A DNA stretch of 64,000 bases from NCBI RefSeq assembly GCF_011759365.1, contig NZ_JAARLZ010000009.1:62001-126000 (forward strand). The letters run 5' to 3'. The position numbers were made by a program, and so were the translations under genes. The notes beneath the pieces were generated by a model. It was not told where the DNA came from. It saw nothing but the letters and a program-made list of their open reading frames with translations, and searched no databases. Below are positions 57,442 through 64,000 of this stretch, in pieces (position 1 is the first letter of the stretch; each line of letters starts with the position of its first letter). Origin of the DNA: Luteibacter anthropi (lineage in GTDB: Bacteria; Pseudomonadota; Gammaproteobacteria; Xanthomonadales; Rhodanobacteraceae).

Positions 57442-58332
57442 CTACAGGGTATCGATCCACTGAGTAATCGCATGATTAACGTCATCGACGCGGTCCTGCA
57501 TGATCCAGTGACCTGCATCGGTCCATACATCCACCTTCGATCCGTCTGCCGTGAACCATGGACGCATGCGATCCGCCTGCACGGGGTCGCGGCATAAGTG
57601 GTATACCGGTACCTTCAGGGTCTTGCAGAATTCCCCGCTGGCCTCACCCACGCCCACCTGCGCCGGGCCAACGAAAAGCGGACCGAAGGATTCGCGCACC
57701 ACGTGCATCGGCATGCCCTGCACACGCCGCGCATGCCAGCGCTTCCATGCCGGGTTGGTATGCTTGTCGTAGACCGGCCGGAGGAACGCAGGCACGACGA
57801 CGGCGGGATCACCGCTCACAAGGGCGCGAGCAGCCTTTGCAAACAACATCCCCACCTCGTCGGAAAAGCCTAGGGCGCCGTCAATGGACACCAGTGCACG
57901 CACCAGGTCGGGTCGCTTTGCCGCCAGGCGGGCGCCGATCTGCCCTCCCATCGAGTGACCGATCACGACGAATTTTTCGCCAGGATAACGACTGGAGATA
58001 AGCCGTTCGACATCACCCACGTAGTCCGATGGGTTATATGCTCCTGAAGGCGGAACATCGGAACGACCGTGGCCCCTGAGATCCACGGCAACCACGCGAT
58101 ATTTTGATTCGAGCAACGGAAGCTGCCAGCTCCAGTCGTGTGAGTCGCATGTCCATCCGTGCAGAAGCAGGACGTTGGTGCCCTTGCCAACGTCCGTAAA
58201 GAACAGCCTTGGATGCGAGCTCGGCGTCCCGATTGCTTGCGTGGGGTTTATGCCTATCGTTGCAGCCGCTGCCGCGATGCCGGCGAGCTTTATCAGGTGG
58301 CGGCGATCCTTATCGAATTCACGGGTGCTCAT
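57442..58332 (-). CDS. Alpha/beta hydrolase with Tat-like signal
   Basis: 296 residues from ATG 58332 (MSTREFDKDRRHLIKLAGIA). KDRRHLIKL plus AAAAATIG fits a twin-arginine signal; cleavage is expected near TQAIG. LLLHGWTCDSHDWSWQLPLLE, DLRGHGRSD, VIGHSMGGQIGARLA (nucleophile Ser) and WTDAGHWIMQD (His) form a complete esterase/haloperoxidase-like catalytic set. The HxlR regulator lies 208 bp upstream on the same strand. Substrate unknown. Confidence 0.88.
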   Translation of the reverse strand: MSTREFDKDRRHLIKLAGIAAAAATIGINPTQAIGTPSSHPRLFFTDVGKGTNVLLLHGWTCDSHDWSWQLPLLESKYRVVAVDLRGHGRSDVPPSGAYNPSDYVGDVERLISSRYPGEKFVVIGHSMGGQIGARLAAKRPDLVRALVSIDGALGFSDEVGMLFAKAARALVSGDPAVVVPAFLRPVYDKHTNPAWKRWHARRVQGMPMHVVRESFGPLFVGPAQVGVGEASGEFCKTLKVPVYHLCRDPVQADRMRPWFTADGSKVDVWTDAGHWIMQDRVDDVNHAITQWIDTL

Positions 58333-58540
58333 GAGGGTGTCCTGGTGTGTGACGGCGTCTCTTCGAGATCGCTGCGAGACATCATGGCTTGATGAAATGG
58401 GCCAGGACAAAATGATATGGGCACGATATCCAGCGTCAATTACGCAACTTAAGGTGCCTAGATATACTCATGTATATCGCCACCCGGATTCAGCGGCGGA
58501 TAACCAGCATTGCGCTGGCATATCCTGGTGGAAGATCGCT

Positions 58541-58939
58541 TTAATCAACGTCTGGGGATAAATGTACTTGATCGATAGATCGCCCATCATAGGTGGCGCG
58601 CGCCTGTTCGATTTCATGCAGATGATGGATCGACCACTCGTAGACGGCGCCGAAGGGCACCTGCAACGTACGACCCAGCTCGGTGATGGCGTACTCGACG
58701 GCTACCGGTGAAGTCGCCAGCACTGCGCGTGTAATGAGCCCGTTGCGCTCCATGCGCCGCAACGCTTCGGTAAGAGCCTTGTGCGTGATGCCTTCCATGC
58801 GCCTGCGCATTTCGTTGAATCGTGTCGGCCTGTCCGTGAGGATGGTGAGGATCATCACCGACCATTTGTTGGCCACCTGATCGAAGAACGAACGGGCTGC
58901 GCAGTCTGCGAAAAAAAGCGGATCTACCTGGCATGACAT
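58541..58939 (-). CDS. HxlR-family transcriptional regulator
   Basis: 132 residues. Winged helix of the MarR-like HxlR group: DQVANKWSVMILTILTDRPTRFNEMRRRMEGITHKALTEALRRMERNGLITR is the full domain signature (short pieces NKWSV, RRMEGI and RRMERNGLI are diagnostic). Three Cys lie in the first 15 residues (SCQVDPLFFADC), which may sense thiols or quinones as in related regulators. It probably regulates the hydrolase downstream. The 58333-58540 gap should hold the hydrolase promoter. Confidence 0.9.
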   Translation of the reverse strand: MSCQVDPLFFADCAARSFFDQVANKWSVMILTILTDRPTRFNEMRRRMEGITHKALTEALRRMERNGLITRAVLATSPVAVEYAITELGRTLQVPFGAVYEWSIHHLHEIEQARATYDGRSIDQVHLSPDVD

Positions 58940-59063
58940 GGCGACATCCTCGTGTGCATCGGCGCAACCTGGCTTGCGCTATTGATGCGGCAAGTCTAGC
59001 GGCATCGTGGATACCGGGCGTGGCACGTTGCGTGGGTCGGCGTCGGGTCAGGTGGTCGCCATG

Positions 59064-59091
59064 ACCGTCGCGCGCGAGGCGCGCTCCTACA
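59064..59091 (-). repeat. Single REP
   Basis: Reverse REP (ACCGTCGCGCGCGAGGCGCG...CTACA), the first after the REP-free stretch beginning at 46012. Confidence 0.8.
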
Positions 59092-59106
59092 GAGGATGTC
59101 GGGCAA

Positions 59107-59132
59107 TAAAAAACCCCGCGTGGCGGGGTTTT
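59107..59132 (-). terminator. Intrinsic terminator of tRNA-Arg
   Basis: On the minus strand AAAACCCCGCCACGCGGGGTTTT, a GC stem with a T run, 8 bp after the tRNA 3' end. Confidence 0.88.
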
Positions 59133-59139
59133 GGGAAGC

Positions 59140-59216
59140 TGGCGCGCCCGGAGGGATTCGAACCCCCGACCAATGGCTTCGGAAGCCACTACTCTATCCG
59201 GCTGAGCTACGGGCGC
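59140..59216 (-). tRNA. tRNA-Arg (anticodon CCG)
   Basis: 77 nt cloverleaf on the minus strand: acceptor GCGCCCG / CGGGCGC, D-arm AGCTCAGCCGGATAGAGT, anticodon loop TTCCGAA (CCG, reading CGG), TpsiC arm GGGGGTTCGAATCCCTC and an encoded CCA end (59140-59142). A terminator follows directly. Confidence 0.95.
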
Positions 59217-59265
59217 TGATGAAGCGAACGGGGATTGTAGCGGGAATGGGGGCGGCGGCCTAGCC

Positions 59266-59808
59266 TCATGCTTGCGGGTGTCCGTCAGGCGGGGCATCCG
59301 CCGCGTGTAGCTCATCGCGCAGCTGGCGGTAAGCCTCGACCAGGGCATTGAGTGAGAAGGCGCGGTTGCGCCCGCTGGGATTGGGCAGTACCCAGACACG
59401 GGCGCCTTCCAGCAGCCCGGGCTGTGCGCCCCATGCCAGGTCGCGCGTCCCCGACAGCGCCGCGTAGGCCATCTTGCCCAGAAAGGCGACGTATCCCGGC
59501 GCGTATGACGCGATCCGTTGGCGGAATGCTTCGGCGTCAGCTGCGATTTCCATTGCTGACAGATCGGCGACACCCGCCGTGGGGCGGCCCGCGACGGTCG
59601 TCAGGCCATATCCATAGCTGAGGATCGAGCGATCTTCTTCGGCGCGCAGCTGATGAGGGGTAAAGCCCGCCAGATGCAGCACCCGCCAGAAGCGGTTGCT
59701 GTGCCCGACGAAGTGATGTCCCGACGCCGCGGCCGACAGGCCCGGGTTGATGCCGCAGAAGATGACATCCAGTCCCCGCGTGGCGATATCGGGCAGGCTT
59801 TCCGTCAT
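59266..59808 (-). CDS. mug: G/U mismatch-specific uracil-DNA glycosylase
   Basis: Base excision repair of uracil or ethenocytosine opposite G, cytosolic. 180 residues from ATG 59808 (MTESLPDIATRGLDVIFCGI). The active-site motif is VIFCGINPGLSAAASGHHF (GINPG) and the minor-groove wedge VWVLPNPSGRNRA (NPSG). Matches Mug (about 168 residues). The TetR gene ends 4 bp upstream of this start, so the two may be co-transcribed. Longer frames extending to 60129 run inside tetR and are spurious. Confidence 0.92.
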   Translation of the reverse strand: MTESLPDIATRGLDVIFCGINPGLSAAASGHHFVGHSNRFWRVLHLAGFTPHQLRAEEDRSILSYGYGLTTVAGRPTAGVADLSAMEIAADAEAFRQRIASYAPGYVAFLGKMAYAALSGTRDLAWGAQPGLLEGARVWVLPNPSGRNRAFSLNALVEAYRQLRDELHAADAPPDGHPQA

Positions 59809-59812
59809 GCGC

Positions 59813-60445
59813 TCACCCGCCGCAGATCGTGTCCACGGCGCGGCGGGCCATGGCTCGCAGTTCCGCGCGCGGGGTGCCGGTGCGCGCGCGCACGGCGATG
59901 CTGTGCATGGTCGCGGTGGCCAGCAGCGCCAGCGTGACCGCGTCGCTGCCCTCAGGCAGTTCGCCTTCGGCCACGGCACGTGTGAGGCGCTTCTCGAAAC
60001 AGGCATCCAGCGTGCGGAAGCCATCGGCCACCATGCGTTGCACATCCGGATCGCTGTTGGCTTCGGTGATCGCCGTGCCGACCACGAAGCAGCCGCGCGC
60101 CGGTCCATCGCCCATGAAATAGACGGCAAGCGACGCCTCGTAGACCTTCATCAGGCTGTCCGTCAGGCATTCGTCGCCGTCCAGCGCTTTGTGCATCAGC
60201 TCGAACTTGCGGGCCCAGTAATCGGCCAGCGTCCGCAGGTAGAGGTCGCGCTTGTCGCCGAAGGCCGCGCGCAGGCTGGGGCGGTTCATGCCGGTAGCGC
60301 TGGCGATGTCATCCAGCGAGGTGCCGGCGTAGCCCGCCTTCCAGAACGCTTCGGTGGCCTGCGCGAGGGCGGCCTGGGGGTCGTAGGCCTTTGGCCGGCC
60401 CCGGGGGCGTTTCTCCGTCGCATCAATTTTTGTTCTGTTCGGCAT
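59813..60445 (-). CDS. TetR-family transcriptional regulator
   Basis: 210 residues with an N-terminal basic tail (KRPRGRPKAYDPQ) and helix-turn-helix AFWKAGYAGTSLDDIASATGMNRPSLRAAFGDKRDLY, typical of the AcrR/TetR_C_11 group. One ligand-domain Cys-rich stretch (GPARGCFVVG). Divergent from the aldo/keto reductase with 76 bp between, so that gene is the probable target. A TTTTTGTTC at the tetR start and CCGAACAAAAT at 60490-60500 form inverted half sites about 50 bp apart. Confidence 0.9.
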   Translation of the reverse strand: MPNRTKIDATEKRPRGRPKAYDPQAALAQATEAFWKAGYAGTSLDDIASATGMNRPSLRAAFGDKRDLYLRTLADYWARKFELMHKALDGDECLTDSLMKVYEASLAVYFMGDGPARGCFVVGTAITEANSDPDVQRMVADGFRTLDACFEKRLTRAVAEGELPEGSDAVTLALLATATMHSIAVRARTGTPRAELRAMARRAVDTICGG

Positions 60446-60521
60446 AAAAATACTGGACCTCCGCTTCTCGGCAGGAATATTATCCGAGTCCGAACAAAAT
60501 TATCTGCCGGAGTACTTCACC

Positions 60522-61466
60522 ATGCACGCCTCCCCGTCCCTGCGGGACACCCGGATTACGCTCAACCACGGCGACGGCCAGATGCCGGCCGTGGGTTTTG
60601 GCACCCTCATCGCCGACGGCGGCCGGGCACGGCAGGCGTTCAAGCTGGCGCTGGAGGCGGGCTACCGGCATTTCGACTGTGCCGAGCGCTACCGAAACGA
60701 GGCCATCGTGGGCTGCGCCTTCGCCGAGGCGATGGCCTCCGGCGTGGTGCGCCGGAAGGATCTCTTCGTCACCACTAAGCTATGGAACACGAACCACCGC
60801 CCGGAGCGGGTGGAGCCCGCGCTGGACGCCAGCCTGGAGCGGCTGGGCATCGCCTATGTGGACGCGTACCTCATCCATACGCCGTTCGCCTTCCAGCCAG
60901 GTGACGAGCAGGACCCACGCGACGAACACGGCCAGCCGGTCTACGACACCGGGGTGACCCTGCTCGACACCTGGCACGCGATGGAGCAGCTGGTGGACAA
61001 GGGCAAGTGTCGCGCCATCGGTCTGTCGGACATCACGCTCGACAAACTAAAGGAGATCGTCGCAGGCGCGCGGATCAAGCCATCCGTGGTGCAGATCGAA
61101 TGCCATCCCTACCTGCCGGAATGGGAGATGCTTGAGTTCTGCCAGTTGCACGGCATCGTGCTGCTGGCCTTTGCGCCGCTGGGTCACGGCATGGAACCGC
61201 GCATCACCGAGGACGCCACGATCTGCCGTATCGCGGAACATACGGGCATGACGCCGGCGCAGGTCGCCTTGTCGTGGGCCGCGCAGCGCGGAACGGCCTT
61301 CCTGACCACCTCGACGAGTTCCGCGCATATCGCGGAAAACATCGGCATCGCCCCCCTGCCCGACGATGCCATGCACGACATGCGCGACGGCATCACCATG
61401 CGGGTGCGCATGAACAACGTGGTGAATACCGGCGTGCCGGGTTTCATTCCACGCAAGACGGCCTGA
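60522..61466 (+). CDS. Aldo/keto reductase
   Basis: 314 residues, cytosolic NADPH-dependent carbonyl reductase. Catalytic residues: Asp and Tyr in HFDCAERYRNEAIVG, Lys in VTTKLWNTNHR, His in YLIHTPFAFQ. The cofactor segment near the C-terminus is TSTSSAHIAENIG rather than the usual IPKS(x)xxxRIxEN, so NADP binding may be atypical. The family is AKR, most like the yeast-type or AKR1/AKR5 groups. Likely controlled by the divergent TetR regulator. Confidence 0.9.
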   Translation: MHASPSLRDTRITLNHGDGQMPAVGFGTLIADGGRARQAFKLALEAGYRHFDCAERYRNEAIVGCAFAEAMASGVVRRKDLFVTTKLWNTNHRPERVEPALDASLERLGIAYVDAYLIHTPFAFQPGDEQDPRDEHGQPVYDTGVTLLDTWHAMEQLVDKGKCRAIGLSDITLDKLKEIVAGARIKPSVVQIECHPYLPEWEMLEFCQLHGIVLLAFAPLGHGMEPRITEDATICRIAEHTGMTPAQVALSWAAQRGTAFLTTSTSSAHIAENIGIAPLPDDAMHDMRDGITMRVRMNNVVNTGVPGFIPRKTA

Positions 61467-61476
61467 GCCTCCCGGC

Positions 61477-62382
61477 TCAGGCCCGGGCCGCCAGAGGCTC
61501 GGCACCGGTCGCGGCGGCGCGCAGGCTTTCCCGGTAACGGCGGCTGCATGGCAACTGCGAGCCGTCGGCCATGTGCAGGCGTGCATCGCCTGCATCCAGC
61601 GGCTCGATCGAGGTGACCTGCGCCAGCCGCACCACGTAGCTGCGATGCACGCGGACGAACAGCGCCGGATCAAGCCGTGCTTCCAGCGCGGCGAGGGTGC
61701 TGCGTAGCGGATAGTCGCGTCCGCGCACACGCAGGTTGACGTAGTTGCCCGAGGCCTGCGCCCATTCGATGTCGGCCGTGGCCACGAGGAAATCCTGGCC
61801 TAGCTTGCGAACGAGAAAACGCTCGGGGCGGTCCACCGGCTCCACCGGCGGACCTTCCTCCGGCGCGGCGAGCAGGCTCGCCTCACCTTTCAGCCGACGG
61901 CCGAACCACTCCACCAGATGTTCCACGGCCACGATCATGAAGAAGGTGCGCACGTCCTTCAGGTATTCGTAGATCGCCAGCAGGCCGATGCTGCCCGGGT
62001 CGTACTGCATGCCCTTGAGGTGAAACACACCCATGCGGATGAGGTTCATGCCGGTCACATGGAATGCGCACCAGGCCACGCTACCGAGAAAATAAAGCGG
62101 CAGGCGGCGACGCCACGTATCCGCATGCAGGGGCCAGCGGTCGCAGGCGATCAGAAGAAAGGGCAGTGCCAGCAGCGACACCACCGCGCTGCTGAACTCG
62201 AACGTGGCGAGCTGCCAGGCGGCGAAGGCCACGTGGTAGCGCTCGGCATCGATGCCATTGGTGATGGTGCCGCTGACCGCTGAGCTGCCAAAGAGCACCA
62301 GCCAGAAGGCCACCACGAACCAGCGGCGGCGGCGATGGTCGCGTGCCAGGTCGTGGCCGGGCGGGAGGGGCGTCGAAGTCAT
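61477..62382 (-). CDS. Membrane-anchored LytTR DNA-binding protein
   Basis: 301 residues. Four transmembrane helices in about 20-160 (RRWFVVAFWLVLFGSSAVSG, VVSLLALPFLLIACDRW, LPLYFLGSVAWCAFHVTGMN, FFMIVAVEHLVEWF), then a C-terminal LytTR DNA-binding domain (about 195-290). Its conserved motifs are IEWAQASGNYVNLRVRGRDYPLRSTLAALE, FVRVHRSYVV and DGSQLPCSRRYRESL. One-component membrane regulators of this type are frequent in Lysobacterales. Divergent from the acyltransferase (150 bp), which may be its target. Confidence 0.88.
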   Translation of the reverse strand: MTSTPLPPGHDLARDHRRRRWFVVAFWLVLFGSSAVSGTITNGIDAERYHVAFAAWQLATFEFSSAVVSLLALPFLLIACDRWPLHADTWRRRLPLYFLGSVAWCAFHVTGMNLIRMGVFHLKGMQYDPGSIGLLAIYEYLKDVRTFFMIVAVEHLVEWFGRRLKGEASLLAAPEEGPPVEPVDRPERFLVRKLGQDFLVATADIEWAQASGNYVNLRVRGRDYPLRSTLAALEARLDPALFVRVHRSYVVRLAQVTSIEPLDAGDARLHMADGSQLPCSRRYRESLRAAATGAEPLAARA

Positions 62383-62532
62383 GTCCCTATGCTACCGGCA
62401 CGGCAGCGGGGGCCGTTGGCCTTCGTCACTCCGTGCCCACCGTTCGTCCCAGGGAGGGCGGATTCCGCCCCCTGCCGCTGGCGATGCGGCCGGCCCGGCG
62501 CGCATCGTGGCCCCGCTACTCAGGGGACACAC

Positions 62533-63759
62533 ATGGACCGGACACGCCGTTACGACATCGACGCCCTGCGCGTCTTCGCCTTTGCCTTCCTGATCCTGTA
62601 CCACACGGGCATGGTCTACGTGGGGGACTGGGGCTTCCATATCAAAAGCAACTACACGGCCGAGTGGCTGCAATGGCCGATGATCTTCCTCAATCGCTGG
62701 CGGATGAGCCTGCTGTTCCTGATCTCCGGCATCGCCATCGCGCTGGCCGCCCCGGAAGGACGGCTGCTCCGCTTCACCCGCGAGCGGGCGTGGCGACTCC
62801 TGCTGCCGCTGTTCTTCGGCATGTTCGTGGTGGTGCCCATCCAGCCCTATTGCGAGGGCGTGGCCAGCGGGCACCTGCAGCCGGGGTTCTGGCGATTTCT
62901 GGTGGCCTACTGGCAGGTGCATCCCTGGCCGAGGGGCAGCTTCTCCGGCTGGGAATACGGAATCACCTGGAACCACCTGTGGTACCTGCAATACCTGTGG
63001 ACCTACACCGTGGGCCTGGTGCTCCTGATGCCCCTGCTGAACCGGCCTGCCGTGCACTGGGCCGTGGGTCGCTTCGCCCGCTCGCCGGCCTGGGTGCTGC
63101 TGGGCGTTCCGGCCGCCTTGCAGGTGCTTTACCTGTGGGTGCTGGCGCCGCGGTTCCCGCCCACCAACGCCTTCTTCGGCGACTGGTTCCAGCATGCGAA
63201 GTACGCCACCGTGTTCCTGTCCGGCTACCTGCTGGCCCGGGAAGCGTCGTTCTGGGACCGCGTGGTGGCGGCCCGTCGCAGCACGCTGGTGATCGCGCTG
63301 GCCTCGGTCACGGTCTACCTGGGCCTGCGCTACCTGAGCATGAAGGTGGGCGATCATCCGCCGGCCTGGGCGCAGCAGGTGCCCGGCGCGGTATGGACGG
63401 CGATCTCCCATGGCTCCCAGTGTCTCTACCTGTGGGTGGCCCTGCTGACGATCCTGGGCTGGGGCAAGGTCTGGCTCGACCGGCCTTTCCGCTGGCTGCC
63501 CTACTGCACCGAGGCGGTGTACCCCTGGTACATGCTCCACCAGAGCCTGATCATCCTGTTGATCTTCCTGCTCAAGCCGCTGTCCCTGGGCCCCTGGCTG
63601 GAGCCGGCCATGGTGCTGGGCGGCACCGTTGCCGGCTGCCACATCCTCCATGAATACGGCATCCGCCGGGTGGGCTTCCTGCGTCCCCTGTTCGGGCTGA
63701 AACGTCCGAAAGCCTCCCCTGCCACCCTGCCCGTCGGAGGTGTCGCAAGTTCGCCATGA
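62533..63759 (+). CDS. Acyltransferase 3 family membrane protein
   Basis: 408 residues from ATG 62533 (MDRTRRYDIDALRVFAFAFL) with CAGGGGACAC upstream. About ten membrane helices; RRYDIDALRVFAFAFLILYHTG with the catalytic His in the first helix is the OafA/NodX-type acyltransferase-3 entry. Likely O-acetylates or succinylates a glucan or surface sugar (OpgC-like). The gene is preceded by a LytTR membrane regulator in divergent orientation. Confidence 0.9.
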   Translation: MDRTRRYDIDALRVFAFAFLILYHTGMVYVGDWGFHIKSNYTAEWLQWPMIFLNRWRMSLLFLISGIAIALAAPEGRLLRFTRERAWRLLLPLFFGMFVVVPIQPYCEGVASGHLQPGFWRFLVAYWQVHPWPRGSFSGWEYGITWNHLWYLQYLWTYTVGLVLLMPLLNRPAVHWAVGRFARSPAWVLLGVPAALQVLYLWVLAPRFPPTNAFFGDWFQHAKYATVFLSGYLLAREASFWDRVVAARRSTLVIALASVTVYLGLRYLSMKVGDHPPAWAQQVPGAVWTAISHGSQCLYLWVALLTILGWGKVWLDRPFRWLPYCTEAVYPWYMLHQSLIILLIFLLKPLSLGPWLEPAMVLGGTVAGCHILHEYGIRRVGFLRPLFGLKRPKASPATLPVGGVASSP

Positions 63760-63849
63760 TTCCCATGACACCGGGCATTCATCCCCTTAACGTTCGGCGA
63801 GCGATGATCAGCTCCCAGGTGTTGAAGGAGCTCCCGGGCGGGGGTGCAG

Positions 63850-64000
63850 ATGGACCAGTGCTGGCTTAACCACTACGACGAGAACTTCACGACCGCCGAG
63901 AACATCGGCCACGGCATGGTCGCGACCCGCTATACCCGCTGGACCGGTACCCAGGACGACTGCCTCGCCCTGACCCACGATGCCGGAGAAGCCACCCAGC
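63850..64000 (+). CDS. Unknown gene, 5' part only
   Basis: ATG 63850 opens a frame MDQCWLNHYDENFTTAENIG that stays open to the window edge (50 codons). GGGGTG lies just before the ATG. It reads as soluble (TRWTGTQDDCLALTHDAGEA) and I do not recognise a family; too little is present. A GTG at 63844 is also in frame. Confidence 0.5.
   Translation, partial: MDQCWLNHYDENFTTAENIGHGMVATRYTRWTGTQDDCLALTHDAGEATQ

Noticed and set aside
46012..59216. Genomic island integrated at the 3' end of tRNA-Arg (59140).
   Set aside because: The tRNA 3' end faces the cluster, but I see no integrase and no direct repeat of the tRNA end near 46 kb. Composition alone is not enough.

Overview
The window is GC-rich chromosomal DNA from a gammaproteobacterium, most likely a member of the Rhodanobacteraceae (Luteibacter/Dyella/Rhodanobacter type, order Lysobacterales). 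The basis is monomeric isocitrate dehydrogenase, a PQQ glucose dehydrogenase, long-type QueF, class I ribonucleotide reductase behind a B12 riboswitch, and dozens of short REP-like palindromes (TGTAGGAGCGCGCC...GCGCGACCGG). The genus is an inference; no database search was possible.

Layout. 1-3.8 kb: 5' part of icd, then a repeat-rich stretch in which two roughly 460-500 bp compound repeats lie in inverted orientation around two small unknown genes. 3.8-11.7 kb: mdtABC-type RND efflux operon. 12-19.2 kb: cytochrome c5, AcpH, hydrolase, ZapE, AmiD-like amidase, gluconokinase, AraC regulator and a Fsr-like MFS exporter. 19.2-25.4 kb: repeats, glucose dehydrogenase, acyl-CoA synthetase, NmrA-like protein, DUF2501. 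25.6-31.5 kb: hybrid kinase, cobalamin riboswitch, nrdA, nrdB. 31.6-37.6 kb: thioesterase, MerR-reductase pair, queF, lipoprotein, DUF1328, dienelactone hydrolase and a GlxA-type regulator. 37.7-40.3 kb: redoxin plus two-component system.

40.6-44.6 kb is a bufferin-type operon: Ohr, a DUF2282 precursor (BufA1), DoxX, an alpha/beta hydrolase, a six-cysteine precursor (BufA2), a DUF692 MNIO enzyme (BufB) and a DUF2063 partner (BufC). By family knowledge BufB/BufC modify cysteines of the exported precursors to make copper-binding peptides.

46.7-57.4 kb is the most interesting region, an apparently undescribed RiPP locus. A 55-residue precursor with a GG leader (54225-54392, minus) is followed by a radical SAM/SPASM maturase, a stand-alone HEXXH peptide-modification protein, a strikingly short HlyD-like adaptor, a C39 peptidase-ABC exporter (PCAT), a GT9-like glycosyltransferase and an unknown helical protein, all on one strand with mostly overlapping or very short junctions. 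Two MacB/FtsX-type permeases without an ATPase are transcribed divergently. The core peptide has aromatic residues at Y36, W39 and H43, each able to start a three-residue cyclophane. The product may be a glycosylated or otherwise decorated cyclophane peptide.

57.4-64 kb: Tat-type hydrolase, HxlR regulator, tRNA-Arg(CCG), mismatch glycosylase, TetR/aldo-keto reductase pair, LytTR regulator, acyltransferase and the start of an unknown gene. A recurrent oddity is that REP palindromes supply the TAG stop codon of at least seven genes.
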